A DNA stretch of 64,000 bases from Frankia sp. RB7 (GTDB lineage: Bacteria > Pseudomonadota > Alphaproteobacteria > Rhizobiales > Xanthobacteraceae), in the NCBI GenBank assembly GCA_030403585.1, contig JAUEPE010000001.1:310001-374000 (forward strand). The letters are read 5' to 3'. The notes under the pieces are model-generated. The model was not told the DNA's origin and did not search any database. It worked only from the letters and a program-made list of their open reading frames with translations. Shown piece by piece: positions 1 to 8,728 of this stretch. How positions within the stretch are numbered: the stretch's first letter is position 1; each line of letters starts with the position of its first letter. Position numbers and translations under genes: made by a program.

Positions 1-349
1 AGCGCGAGGACCGGACCTCCGGCTTCTCGGTGTCGGTCCGCGTGATCTGCCAATACCAGCCGGACAGCGGCAGCTCGAACAGGGGCTCGCCGAGCGATTG
101 GAACTGGCGATCCGGCGGCTCGTCCGGGGTGGCGACCTCGGCGATGAGGGTGCGGAGATAGAGGTTGAGCCGGCGGTCGAAGGCACGTTCGGTCGCGTTC
201 TTGTAGACCGACGACAGCACGACGCCGGTGATGGCCAGGATCACCACGAGCCAGGCGGTCGCCGACAGGAACAGTCGGTTGGCAAGCGAGCTGGCGGGCA
301 TCGGAATGATCCCGGAGGCGCGAGGTGGCGGCATGGCTTCGGCGGTCAT
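1..349 (-). CDS. Sensor histidine kinase, N-terminal part (FeuQ/PhoQ-like), cut by window edge
   Basis: The minus-strand frame opens with ATG at 349 and stays open to base 1, so only about 116 N-terminal residues are present. Seen: a short Pro-rich cytoplasmic start, one strong hydrophobic segment at about residues 28-47 (core AWLVVILAITGVVLSSV), then a periplasmic region with WYWQITR, typical of the sensor domain of PhoQ/FeuQ-type kinases. The catalytic HisKA and ATPase domains lie outside the window. It starts 58 bases after the stop of the OmpR-type regulator at 408-1082, so the two form a regulator-kinase operon. Calling it FeuQ rests on how well the neighbour matches FeuP, so it is inference. 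Confidence 0.8.
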   Translation of the reverse strand, partial: MTAEAMPPPRASGIIPMPASSLANRLFLSATAWLVVILAITGVVLSSVYKNATERAFDRRLNLYLRTLIAEVATPDEPPDRQFQSLGEPLFELPLSGWYWQITRTDTEKPEVRSSR

Positions 350-407
350 GACCGGACCAAGGCCCGTGCCGGGGCGCCCGTCAAGCCAAGATCCTTGAAA
401 ACACCCC

Positions 408-1082
408 TTAAGCGCCTGGTACGACCGGCGGGGTCAGGAGATAGCCGAGACCACGGACGGTCTGGATGATGTCGACGTCGAGCTTCTTGCGGATGCGGCC
501 GACGAAGACTTCAATCGTGTTGGAGTCGCGGTCGAAATCCTGGTCGTAGAGATGCTCGACCAGCTCGGTGCGCGACACGACGCGTCCCGAATGGTGCATC
601 AGGTAGGCCAGAAGCCGATATTCGTGCGAGGTCATCTTGATGGGATTGCCGGAGACGCTGACCCGGCCGGTGCGGGTGTCGAGCGTGACCGGGCCGCAGC
701 TGAGTTCGCTCTGGGCATGGCCGGTGGAGCGGCGCAGCAGCGCGCGGATCCGCGCCAGCACCTCCTCCAGATGGAACGGCTTTGCGACGTAATCGTCGGC
801 GCCGGCATCGAAACCCTGGACCTTGTCGCTCCAGCGGTCGCGCGCGGTGAGAATCAGCACCGGCATGGTGCGGCCGTTGCGGCGCCAAGCCTCCAGCACC
901 GAGATGCCGTCCTTCTTCGGCAGGCCGATATCGAGCACCACGGCGTCATACGGCTCGTTGTCGCCGAGATAGTGCCCCTCCTCTCCGTCGAAGGCGCGAT
1001 CGACGACATAGCCAGCGTCCGTCAGCGCCTTGGTGAGCTGACGATTGAGATCGGGGTCATCCTCAACAACGAGCAGGCGCAC
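408..1082 (-). CDS. feuP: OmpR-family response regulator, FeuP-like
   Basis: Transcriptional regulator of about 224 residues. The receiver domain (about 1-115) has the acidic pair EDD near residue 7, the phospho-acceptor Asp51 in VVLDIGLP, a conserved Thr in ILTARD and Lys in VAKPFH. The C-terminal winged helix (about 125-220) carries SNTIEVFVGRIRKKL and RGLGYLL. The order and wording of these motifs fit rhizobial FeuP, which with FeuQ controls cyclic glucan export and has been linked to iron uptake. The longer frame to ATG 1130 is less likely: GTG at 1082 is preceded by GGAGAG six to seven bases upstream and begins exactly with RLLVVEDDP. It is cotranscribed with the kinase downstream. The exact FeuP identity is moderately sure; the family is certain. 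Confidence 0.9.
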   Translation of the reverse strand: MRLLVVEDDPDLNRQLTKALTDAGYVVDRAFDGEEGHYLGDNEPYDAVVLDIGLPKKDGISVLEAWRRNGRTMPVLILTARDRWSDKVQGFDAGADDYVAKPFHLEEVLARIRALLRRSTGHAQSELSCGPVTLDTRTGRVSVSGNPIKMTSHEYRLLAYLMHHSGRVVSRTELVEHLYDQDFDRDSNTIEVFVGRIRKKLDVDIIQTVRGLGYLLTPPVVPGA

Positions 1083-1313
1083 GCTTCTCTCCAGAAATAG
1101 GCCGCACGATCGATAGCCAGAGATGAGCAATTCCGGCGTGAACTGAGTATGAACGCGGGGAACCGATCGCGTTACTTTTTGGTCATATACGTTGTGTTCG
1201 CACCTGGCGCGACTACGCCCGCCACACCACCGAACGAGGCCTGTGGCATGGCGGGCGCAATGTGCCGCGTTAGCGGCTGAGTCGGAAGGTCCGCCCTTCC
1301 TGTAAGCCTGCCG

Positions 1314-1469
1314 TCAGGTCCGGAAGAACACGAACCAGATGACGGCGAGGATCAGGATCGCAAGCCCGGTCGAGATGGCGAGCAGCGCGGCCACCGACGG
1401 GCCGGGTTCGCCCTGGCGTGCCTCGGTTGCAGTTTCAACGATCTGATGCTGGTCTCGCGTGGTTGCCAT
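1314..1469 (-). CDS. Small single-pass membrane protein, unknown function
   Basis: A 51-residue protein starting MATTRDQHQ, with a soluble polar N-terminus (about 1-27) and one transmembrane helix (about 28-48, core AISTGLAILILAVIWFV) ending in a short FFRT tail. The start at 1469 is chosen because GAGGT lies five bases upstream; the longer frame to 1517 lacks support. No family is recognised. Small tail-anchored proteins of this layout are common in Bradyrhizobium-type genomes. It stands alone between the regulator gene and ku, on the opposite strand from ku. Function cannot be inferred. Confidence 0.6.
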   Translation of the reverse strand: MATTRDQHQIVETATEARQGEPGPSVAALLAISTGLAILILAVIWFVFFRT

Positions 1470-1703
1470 GGTGACCTCAATCCTGGATGTCGCCTCCGGT
1501 GACCGCGACGTCATCACGGCCCTGTGTCCGGAGCCAACGCCCGATCCGATTTGATGTTCCGGCTTTTTGCCAGCCGATCGGACCGAACCGCACGGTCAGC
1601 GACTGGTTAACGCAGTTGCAAGAATCCGCACCGAGCCGTGTATGATTCGGTGTTCCCCGATGGTATTCTCATAAGTCTGTCCCCGTTGCGTTTGGAGTAG
1701 CCC

Positions 1704-2687
1704 ATGGCCCCCCGTGCCAATTGGAAGGGATTTTTGCGCCTCTCGCTCGTGACCTGCCCGGTCGCGCTCTATCCGGCCACGTCGGATACCGAGAAGGTCT
1801 CGTTCAATCAGATTAATCGCAAGACCGGCCACCGGATCAAATACCTCAAGGTCGACGCCGAGACCGGGGACGAGGTGACCTCCGAGGACATCGTCAAGGG
1901 CTACAAGGTCGACACCGACACCTACATCGAGGTCACCAAGGACGAGCTCGACGACATCGCGCTGGACTCGACCCACACGATCGAGATCGACGAGTTCGTG
2001 CCGAAGACCGACATCGACAGCCGCTATCTGATCCGCCCCTATTACCTCGTGCCGGACGGCAAGGTCGGCCACGACGCTTTTGCCGTGATCCGCGAGACCA
2101 TCCGCAGCATGGACAAGGTTGCGATCGGCCGCGTGGTGCTGACCAACCGCGAGCACATCATCGCGCTCGAGCCGCTCAAGAGCGGGCTGATGGGCACCCT
2201 GCTGCGCTACCCCTACGAGGTCCGCAGCGAGAGCGAATATTTCGACGACATCCAGGACGTCAAGCTGACGAAGGACATGCTCGACCTCGCCAAGCACATC
2301 GTCGAGAAGAAGTCCGGCGCGTTCGAGCCCGAGCTGTTCGAGGACCATTACGAGACCGCGCTGATCGATCTCATCAACAAGAAGCGTTCGGGTGCGCCGA
2401 TCGCAGCCAAGTCCACACCGAAGAGCAGCGGCAACGTCATCAACCTGATGGACGCGCTGAAGAAGAGCCTCGCCACCGAGAAGGACGCGGCGCCCAAGGC
2501 GAAGGTCGCCAAGGAGACGAAGGAAACCGTCAAGGCCAAGAAGCCGAAGAAGCGCGTCGAGGGCCAGCGCGAGATGCTGCTGCCGATCTCCGGCAAGGGC
2601 GGCAAGGACGCAGCCGCCAAGGAAACCGCACCGAAGAAGGCCGACAAGCCGGTGCGCGCAACAACACGGACGAAGAAGGCCGGCTAA
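1704..2687 (+). CDS. ku: Non-homologous end-joining protein Ku
   Basis: Bacterial Ku forms a homodimeric ring that threads onto DNA double-strand ends and recruits the multifunctional ligase LigD. The 327-residue product has the typical opening (MAPRANWKGFLRLSLVTCPV), the Ku core to about residue 235 with YLIRPYYLVPD and the helical segment around DMLDLAKHIVEKK, and then a C-terminal extension (about 240-327) very rich in Lys and Ala. Basic tails of this kind in other bacterial Ku proteins bind DNA and help internal loading. The ATG is preceded by GGAGTAG. No ligD is in the window. The small gene at 2746 follows 58 bases later and may be cotranscribed. Confidence 0.97.
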   Translation: MAPRANWKGFLRLSLVTCPVALYPATSDTEKVSFNQINRKTGHRIKYLKVDAETGDEVTSEDIVKGYKVDTDTYIEVTKDELDDIALDSTHTIEIDEFVPKTDIDSRYLIRPYYLVPDGKVGHDAFAVIRETIRSMDKVAIGRVVLTNREHIIALEPLKSGLMGTLLRYPYEVRSESEYFDDIQDVKLTKDMLDLAKHIVEKKSGAFEPELFEDHYETALIDLINKKRSGAPIAAKSTPKSSGNVINLMDALKKSLATEKDAAPKAKVAKETKETVKAKKPKKRVEGQREMLLPISGKGGKDAAAKETAPKKADKPVRATTRTKKAG

Positions 2688-2745
2688 CGGCCTCGCATCA
2701 CCAATCGCGCCGTGACGTCTCCCCTCACCGATCGGGCAGCCTGAG

Positions 2746-2982
2746 ATGCCCTGGTCGACGCCGTTCGACGATCCGATCGATTTGCACGGCGGACGCCGGC
2801 TCCGCACGCTGCAAGAGGCCGCCGACTTCATCATGAAGCTGCCCGAAGCCGAGCAGCAGGAGCCGCGCTGGCAGACCGCGATCGAGATGCTGATCAACGC
2901 GGCGGAGACCGGTGGCGGCTGGCTGATGTTCGCACGCGTCGGGATGCTGCGGGCCTTGAACGCGGACGGCCGCCGTGGATGA
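2746..2982 (+). CDS. Conserved hypothetical protein, about 78 residues
   Basis: A short soluble protein opening MPWSTPFDDPIDLHGGR with the phrase LRTLQEAADFIMKLP in the middle and an amphipathic helix AIEMLINAAE. No transmembrane segment or signal peptide is seen. I recall similar short proteins scattered through Bradyrhizobium and relatives, sometimes near ku/ligD, but no function is known to me. It lies just downstream of ku on the same strand with no visible terminator between, so it may be part of the same transcript. Confidence 0.75.
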   Translation: MPWSTPFDDPIDLHGGRRLRTLQEAADFIMKLPEAEQQEPRWQTAIEMLINAAETGGGWLMFARVGMLRALNADGRRG

Positions 2983-3170
2983 GCCGCGATCGGCATGCTT
3001 GCCGATCGGTTGACGAACAGCCTCAACAATCCCTTAAGCGACGCGCCCACCTTTCGCACGATCATGGCATCGTGTCGCACCGGGTATTCCTACGGAAGCC
3101 AAAATTAACTTCCGATTCCCCTTGCGCGCACCATGGTCCGGCCATCGATCGAGCCAGGGTTCGCACTTTC

Positions 3171-3353
3171 GTGCCGCAGCAGGACGCCAGAAAGAACTAC
3201 ATCGGCATCGTGAATGACACGACCGAGGACGAGCGCGTCGCCGACAGTGCGGCGCGCGTGCAGCCGCATGTGGTGGGCTATCTGGTCGGTCGTCTCGCGG
3301 CCGTGCTGGGGCGCGCTCGCAAGGGTGCGCCGGGGCACACCACCAAGAGTTGA
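3171..3353 (+). CDS. Possible small hypothetical protein (about 60 residues)
   Basis: A GTG-started frame beginning VPQQDARKNYIGIVND and ending in a basic tail (RARKGAPGHTTKS). Roughly 85% of its third codon positions are G or C, which supports coding in this frame rather than in the overlapping antisense frame. The middle part HVVGYLVGRLAAVLG could form an amphipathic or weakly hydrophobic helix. No Shine-Dalgarno sequence of good quality is visible, and the in-frame opening further upstream (from 2979) overlaps the previous gene. Reported as a probable but unproven gene. Confidence 0.5.
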   Translation: MPQQDARKNYIGIVNDTTEDERVADSAARVQPHVVGYLVGRLAAVLGRARKGAPGHTTKS

Positions 3354-3535
3354 AGCGGGCCGGCTTCCATTCATTTGAATTGGATAATGAAACATTCGCT
3401 TAACGGCTGTTACGCTAAGACACACGGCAGGCAAGGTTCGGCCGTAGCTGAATTTTGACGCGCAAATGCCCGTCGTACTTTACCAGTTTGATAACGCCGC
3501 GCGCCTACATTGGATCGGATGAAGAGGAGTTGGCG

Positions 3536-3700
3536 ATGATTTTGCTTAGGTCTTTTCTTGCCGATGAAAATGGCGCCACCGCGATCGAGTATGGCCTGAT
3601 CGCCGCCGGCGTCGCGCTTGCCATCGTCACCGTCGTGACCAACACGGGCAGCGCCCTCCTCAGCAACAAGTTCAATTCGATCAGCGCGGCTACGAAGTAA
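3536..3700 (+). CDS. Flp/Fap-type pilin
   Basis: A 54-residue type IVb pilin precursor. Seen: a short leader with acidic residues (FLADENG), the prepilin-peptidase site after Gly followed by ATAIEYGLIAAGVALAI, the classic Flp motif with the Glu and Tyr at mature positions five and six, and a single hydrophobic helix that packs the pilus core. The short C-terminus has small polar residues. The start at 3536 is set by GAGGAG seven bases upstream. Flp pilins are secreted by Tad machinery for adhesion, but no tad/cpa genes are in the window, so this is an orphan pilin gene. It ends just before a palindromic repeat. Confidence 0.9.
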   Translation: MILLRSFLADENGATAIEYGLIAAGVALAIVTVVTNTGSALLSNKFNSISAATK

Positions 3701-3711
3701 CTTCCTCAGTT

Positions 3712-3790
3712 CGTCGTTGCGAGCGCAGCGAAGCAATCCAGGATCTCTCCGCGGAGAAAGTCTGGAATGCTTCGCTGCGCTCGCAATGAC
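3712..3790. repeat. Palindromic intergenic repeat (REP-like), copy 1
   Basis: A long imperfect inverted repeat. The left arm begins CGTCGTTGCGAGCGCAGCGA and the right arm is its near-complement ending GCTGCGCTCGCAATGACG, with a short purine-rich centre. A second copy with the same arms lies at 53167-53252. The architecture fits the interspersed palindromic repeats found in bradyrhizobial intergenic DNA. It sits directly after the pilin gene and could fold in mRNA as a transcript-end stabiliser. Confidence 0.8.
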
Positions 3791-3948
3791 GGGGTATGTG
3801 ACATTCACAGTGCGCAGGATGGGTACCCATCCTATAACATCCCCATTTCCGTCACCTTTGACGACCATTTTAGTCCTGATATTCTTCAACGCGTGGCACG
3901 ACGCACCATGCTGTCAATCATTGAACCCAGACTGTTTGAGGGATGCGG

Positions 3949-4362
3949 ATGAGACGCACGACCGTCCTGGCTCTCAGCCTGATCTTGATCGGCGTCTGGT
4001 CGCAGGGCAGCGCGAGAGGACAGAGTTCGGCTGCGCCGCCGGTTTCGCTGACCCCGCCCAAGGCATCGCCGCCGCGCGGGGGTACGAAAAATCCGCCGAC
4101 AACGTCCGACAGGGTGTCGTCGACGCCGGCGACCAGCGGACTCCCACAATTACCGAACCCCGCTCCTGCCGCCGACTATGACGGCTTCAGCGCCGGCACC
4201 GACGACAACAATGACACGCCGAGCCAGGTGACGCCGCCCGTGAGGTCACGCACCGCGAAGGGCTCCAATCGGGACTCAAATAGCCTCGACGCGCAGTCAT
4301 CGATTGATCAGGAAGACGAGGCGTTGAAGCGAAAGCTGACGATTTGCAAAAACTGCAAATAG
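3949..4362 (+). CDS. Secreted low-complexity hypothetical protein
   Basis: A protein of about 137 residues with a signal peptide (RRTTVLALSLILIGVW, cleavage probably after the SARGQ region) followed by a Pro/Ser/Thr/Asn-rich, probably disordered, mature chain. The C-terminus has a charged helix (IDQEDEALKRKL) and two cysteines in ICKNCK, the only cysteines in the mature part, which could form a disulfide or bind metal. The start at 3949 is favoured over 3943 because GAGGG lies six bases upstream. No family recognised; likely periplasmic. Confidence 0.7.
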   Translation: MRRTTVLALSLILIGVWSQGSARGQSSAAPPVSLTPPKASPPRGGTKNPPTTSDRVSSTPATSGLPQLPNPAPAADYDGFSAGTDDNNDTPSQVTPPVRSRTAKGSNRDSNSLDAQSSIDQEDEALKRKLTICKNCK

Positions 4363-4493
4363 GACGGCTGGCAGCGCTCTGCATGGCTGCCCCACAGCGA
4401 CTGTCGTCTCCTCGCGCTTTACCCTCCCCCAAATTCCTGATCCTCTCTCCTTAATCGGCCGGACCAACCGGCCTGCTCAGGGAGAGAGACGCC

Positions 4494-6128
4494 ATGAAGC
4501 TCGGCACCGCCATTGCGGAAATCATGCGGCGCGAGGGGATCGAGATCCTCTGCGGTTATCCCGTCAACCATCTGATCGAGCACGCGGCGAAGGCCGAGAT
4601 CCGCCCCGTGATGGTGCGCCAGGAGCGCGTCGGGGTGCACATGGCGGATGCGATCTCGCGCGTCACGTCTGGACGCACGATCGGCGCGTTCTGCATGCAG
4701 CATGGGCCGGGCGCAGAGAACGCGATGGGCGGCGTCGCACAGTGCTATGGCGAATCCGTACCCGTGCTGGTGCTGCCGATGGGCTATCAGCGCCGGCTTG
4801 CCCATATCGAGCCGAACTTCAATTCCAGCGAAGCGATGAAGCCGTTTTCGAAATCGTCCGAGCCGATCATCCTCGCGGCCGAGGTCGCCAACATCTTTCG
4901 ACGCGCCTTCACCAAGCTCAAGAACGGCCGCGGCGGGCCGGTCATCGTCGAAATCCCCGCCGACATGTGGAACGAGGAGGTGCCGGAACCGCTGAACTAC
5001 ACGTCGGTGCTGCGCACCCGCTATGGCGCCGATCCCGTGCATGTGAAGGAAGCGGCCGCCCTGCTCGTCAATGCGAAGCGTCCCGTGATCTATGCCGGCC
5101 AGGGCGTGCATTATGCCCAGGCGTGGCCGCAATTGAAGCGGCTTGCGGAGCGGCTGGCCATTCCCGTCACCACCAGCCTCGGCGGTAAATCCTCGTTCCC
5201 GGAGACGCATCCGCTCTCGCTCGGCTCGGGCGGGCTCGCCGTGCCGCGCGCGGTGCCAAAATTCCTAACTGATGCCGATGTCATCTTCGGCATCGGCTGC
5301 TCCTTCACCGAGACCAGCTTTGGCATCGCTATGCCCAAGGGCAAGACCATCATCCATTCCACGCTCGATCCGAACCATCTCAACAAGGATGTGGAAGCGA
5401 AGGTCGGCCTCGTCGGCGACGCCGGCCTCGTGCTCGATGCGCTGCTGGAGGAAGTCGGCAAGACTGTTACGGCCGATCGCGATGCCTCGGCGGTCACGGC
5501 CGAGATCGCGGCCTCGCACAAGGAGTGGCTGGCCAAATGGATGCCTAAACTCACAAGCAATGACGCGCCGCTCAACCCTTACCGCGTGCTGTGGGACTTG
5601 CAACACACCGTCGACATCGACAACACCATCATCACCCATGATGCCGGTAGCCCGCGCGACCAGCTCTCGCCGTTCTGGAAGGCGGTGACGCCCCTCTCCT
5701 ATCTTGGCTGGGGCAAGACGACGCAGCTCGGCTACGGCCTTGGCCTGGCGATGGGGGCAAAACTGGCAAAGCCCGACAAGCTCTGTATCAATGTCTGGGG
5801 CGATGCCGCCATTGGTTTCACCGGCATGGATTTCGAGACCGCGGTGCGCGAGCGCATCCCAATCATGTCGATCCTGCTCAACAATTTCTCGATGGCAATC
5901 GAATTGAAGGTGATGCCGATTTCGACCGAGAAATATCGCTCGACCGACATCTCCGGCGACTATGCCGCGATGGCGCGCGCCTTTGGCGGCTACGGCGAGC
6001 GGGTGACCAAGCCGGAGGACATCATCCCCGCGATCAAGCGCGGCATCCAGAAGACGCAGCAAGGCATCCCTGTGCTGCTGGAGTTCATCACCAGCAAGGA
6101 AACCGAGGTGTCGCGGCCGGGCACATGA
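4494..6128 (+). CDS. Thiamine-diphosphate-dependent enzyme, acetolactate synthase-like family
   Basis: A 544-residue member of the TPP enzyme family (acetolactate synthase, benzoylformate decarboxylase, oxalyl-CoA decarboxylase and relatives). Seen: the N-terminal pyrimidine-binding domain with the catalytic Glu44 in VRQERVGVHMADA, the central domain (about 190-330), and the C-terminal pyrophosphate domain with the Mg/TPP motif, here GDAAIGF followed after about 25 residues by LLNN. The standard GDG is GDA, which many family members tolerate. A strong ribosome site (GGGAGAGAGA) precedes ATG. The substrate cannot be told from sequence. It is a stand-alone gene; the downstream histidine kinase follows after about 90 bases. 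Confidence 0.88.
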   Translation: MKLGTAIAEIMRREGIEILCGYPVNHLIEHAAKAEIRPVMVRQERVGVHMADAISRVTSGRTIGAFCMQHGPGAENAMGGVAQCYGESVPVLVLPMGYQRRLAHIEPNFNSSEAMKPFSKSSEPIILAAEVANIFRRAFTKLKNGRGGPVIVEIPADMWNEEVPEPLNYTSVLRTRYGADPVHVKEAAALLVNAKRPVIYAGQGVHYAQAWPQLKRLAERLAIPVTTSLGGKSSFPETHPLSLGSGGLAVPRAVPKFLTDADVIFGIGCSFTETSFGIAMPKGKTIIHSTLDPNHLNKDVEAKVGLVGDAGLVLDALLEEVGKTVTADRDASAVTAEIAASHKEWLAKWMPKLTSNDAPLNPYRVLWDLQHTVDIDNTIITHDAGSPRDQLSPFWKAVTPLSYLGWGKTTQLGYGLGLAMGAKLAKPDKLCINVWGDAAIGFTGMDFETAVRERIPIMSILLNNFSMAIELKVMPISTEKYRSTDISGDYAAMARAFGGYGERVTKPEDIIPAIKRGIQKTQQGIPVLLEFITSKETEVSRPGT

Positions 6129-6217
6129 GATAGAAGCAACGCCGCGGGTGCTGGCTCCGGCCGCAGGAGATGTGATATTCCGGCCTGGTGCCGCGCCTGT
6201 CGCGGCATTCAGCCGGA

Positions 6218-8710
6218 ATGCGAATGGCCACCCTTTCCAACGATGTCGCCGGGATCGACGAGCTCAAGCGGCAATTGCAGTCGGCCGCTGCCGAGAACGC
6301 GCGGCTGCGCGATCGGCAAAACGCCAGCGCCGAGATCCTGCGCACCATCGCCGCCTCTCCCTCCGATGCCAGGCCCGTCTTTGCGGCGATCGCGTCCAGC
6401 TCCAAACGCCTGCTCGGCGGCTTCTCCGCCACCGTGCTCCAGTTCATCGGCGATGAGCTGCATCTCGTGGCGTTTACGGCGACCAGCCCGGAAGGGGACG
6501 AAGGGCTGAAGGCGTCGTTCCCGCGGCGGATCGAGGATTTTCCGACTTTTGCGCTGGTTCGCGGCGGCGAGACGATCCAATTTCCCGACTGCGAGGCCAG
6601 TGACGTCCCGGAGCTGAACCGCGATCTCGCGCGGCTGCGCGGCTTTCGCAGCGTGCTGTTCATGCCGCTGATGAACCGCGGCGCGGCGGTCGGCATGATC
6701 AGCGTCACCCGCGCCGAGACCGGCGCGTTCGCGCCCGACCTCGTGGAATTGCTGCAGACCTTTGCCGACCAGGCGGTAATCGCGATCGAGAACGCGCGAT
6801 TGTTCAACGAGACTCGCGAGACGCTGGAGCACCAGACTGCAACGGCCGACATCTTGAGAGTGATGGCGGCTTCGCCCTCCGACGTGCAGCCGGTGTTCGA
6901 CGCCATCGCCGCCAATGCCAACCGGCTGATCGGCGGCTTCTCCACCGCCGTGCTGCGCTATGTCGACGGCGCCGCGCATCTTGCTGCCTTCACGCCGGGC
7001 GACCCCGCCGGCGACCGCGTGCTGCAGGCATCGTTCCCGGTGCCGTTCGCGCAGTTCCCGGCCTACCAGCTCGTCGCCAATGGTGAATCGGCGCAGCTCC
7101 CCGACACCGAGCTCGAGCCCGCGGCGCGTGACATCGCCCGCGCGCGTGGCTTTCGCAGCATGCTGTTCACGCCGCTGATGAGCGAGGGCGAGGCTAAAGG
7201 CGTCATCATCGCCACGCGGCGGACGACCGGCGCGTTCGCCGAGCATCATGTGCGGCTGTTGCAAACCTTCGCCGACCAGGCGGTGATCGCGGTCAAGAAT
7301 GTCAGCCTGTTCAACGCCACCAGGGAAGCGCTGGAGCGGCAGACCGCGACCGCCGATATCCTCAGGGTGATCGCGGCCTCGCCCGCCGATGTCACGCCGG
7401 TGTTCCAGGCGATCTCCGACAGCGCCAAGGTGCTGGTCGGTGGACATTCCTCCACCGTCACCCGTGTCATCGACGGCATGCTGCATCTGGCCGCCTTCAC
7501 GACAGACAATGAAGCCGGCAATGCGGAGCTGCTCAGCACGTTCCCGGCACCGCTGTCGTCATCAGGCATTCACAGCCGGGTCGCGACCAGCGGCGAGTTC
7601 GCCTTCCGCAGCGACATGCAGAACGAGGCTGACCTGACCGAGGCGATGCGAGAGCTGGCGCGGACCCGCGGCTATCGCAGCATCCTCGTGATCCCGATGC
7701 TGCGCGACGGCGTTGCAATCGGCACCATCGGCGTGACGCGGCCCGAAGCCGGCGCCTTCCCCGACAAGGCGATCAGCCTGCTCAAGACCTTTGCCGACCA
7801 GGCCGTGATCGCGATCGAGAACACGCGGCTGTTCAACGAGGTGCAGGACCGCACGCGCGACTTGGCGAAATCGCTCGACGATTTGCGCGCGGCGCAGGAC
7901 CGGCTGATCCAGACCGAGAAGCTGGCTTCGCTCGGCCAGCTCACCGCCGGTATCGCGCACGAGATCAAGAACCCGCTCAACTTCGTCAACAATTTCGCCG
8001 CGCTCTCCACTGAGCTGACCGACGAGCTGAACGAGGCGCTGGCGCCCGCTTCGCTCAGTGACGACGTCCGCAACGACGTCGACGAGCTGACGGGGATGCT
8101 GAAGGACAATCTGCAAAAAATCGTGCAGCACGGCAAGCGCGCCGATTCCATCGTCAAGAACATGCTGCTGCATTCGCGCGAAGGCGGCGGCGAGTACGGC
8201 TTGAGCGACATCAATGCACTGGTCGAGGAGAGCCTCAACCTTGCCTATCACGGCGCGCGCGCCGAGAAGCCGCAGTTCGACGTGACGCTGAAGCGCGAGC
8301 TCGATCCGGCGGCGGGCTCCGCAAGTTTGTTTCCGCAGGAGATCTCGCGGGTGTTGTTGAACCTGATCTCGAACGGGTTTTATGCGGTGGCAAAGCGCCA
8401 GGCGGAAAGCAGCGCCGGCACCTTCGAGCCGGTCGTCACCGCCACGACCCGCGACCGCGGCGACACCGTCGAGATCCGCATCCGCGACAACGGCATCGGC
8501 ATTCCCGACGAGGTGAAGGCAAAGATGTTCAATCCGTTCTTCACCACCAAGCCGGCCGGCGAAGGCACCGGTCTCGGATTGTCGATGAGCCACGACATCG
8601 TGGTGAAGCAGCACGGCGGCACGATCGACGTCGCGACCGAGCCGGGGAAGTTTACGGAGTTCACGATCCTGCTGCCGCGCAAGAGCGGCTTTGCGGACAA
8701 CAAAGGATAA
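6218..8710 (+). CDS. Cytoplasmic sensor histidine kinase with three tandem GAF domains
   Basis: About 830 residues. After a short coiled start come three homologous GAF repeats (about 40-200, 220-375 and 395-550), each opening with the same helix wording (ILR.IAASPSD) and ending TFADQAVIAIEN, so they arose by internal duplication. Next is a coiled linker and a HisKA domain with the phospho-acceptor His in GIAHEIKNPLN (about residue 581), then the ATPase with N box (LLNLISNGFYA), DNGIGIP and GTGLGLS. No membrane helix or signal peptide. GAF ligand unknown; the repeats lack obvious bilin or heme cysteines. GTG 6188 and ATG 6224 are alternative starts; none has a clear ribosome site. No response regulator is adjacent. 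Confidence 0.9.
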   Translation: MRMATLSNDVAGIDELKRQLQSAAAENARLRDRQNASAEILRTIAASPSDARPVFAAIASSSKRLLGGFSATVLQFIGDELHLVAFTATSPEGDEGLKASFPRRIEDFPTFALVRGGETIQFPDCEASDVPELNRDLARLRGFRSVLFMPLMNRGAAVGMISVTRAETGAFAPDLVELLQTFADQAVIAIENARLFNETRETLEHQTATADILRVMAASPSDVQPVFDAIAANANRLIGGFSTAVLRYVDGAAHLAAFTPGDPAGDRVLQASFPVPFAQFPAYQLVANGESAQLPDTELEPAARDIARARGFRSMLFTPLMSEGEAKGVIIATRRTTGAFAEHHVRLLQTFADQAVIAVKNVSLFNATREALERQTATADILRVIAASPADVTPVFQAISDSAKVLVGGHSSTVTRVIDGMLHLAAFTTDNEAGNAELLSTFPAPLSSSGIHSRVATSGEFAFRSDMQNEADLTEAMRELARTRGYRSILVIPMLRDGVAIGTIGVTRPEAGAFPDKAISLLKTFADQAVIAIENTRLFNEVQDRTRDLAKSLDDLRAAQDRLIQTEKLASLGQLTAGIAHEIKNPLNFVNNFAALSTELTDELNEALAPASLSDDVRNDVDELTGMLKDNLQKIVQHGKRADSIVKNMLLHSREGGGEYGLSDINALVEESLNLAYHGARAEKPQFDVTLKRELDPAAGSASLFPQEISRVLLNLISNGFYAVAKRQAESSAGTFEPVVTATTRDRGDTVEIRIRDNGIGIPDEVKAKMFNPFFTTKPAGEGTGLGLSMSHDIVVKQHGGTIDVATEPGKFTEFTILLPRKSGFADNKG

Positions 8711-8728
8711 ATTCGCTCGGAGGATAGC

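Noticed and set aside
1596..3080. Long minus-strand frame over ku
   Set aside because: Antisense to ku and the small gene; product has repetitive Leu/Val/Arg/Asp composition and no motif.
3400..3414. Possible CtrA box upstream of the Flp pilin (TTAA-N7-TACG)
   Set aside because: Only the left half fits the consensus; the right half has two mismatches.
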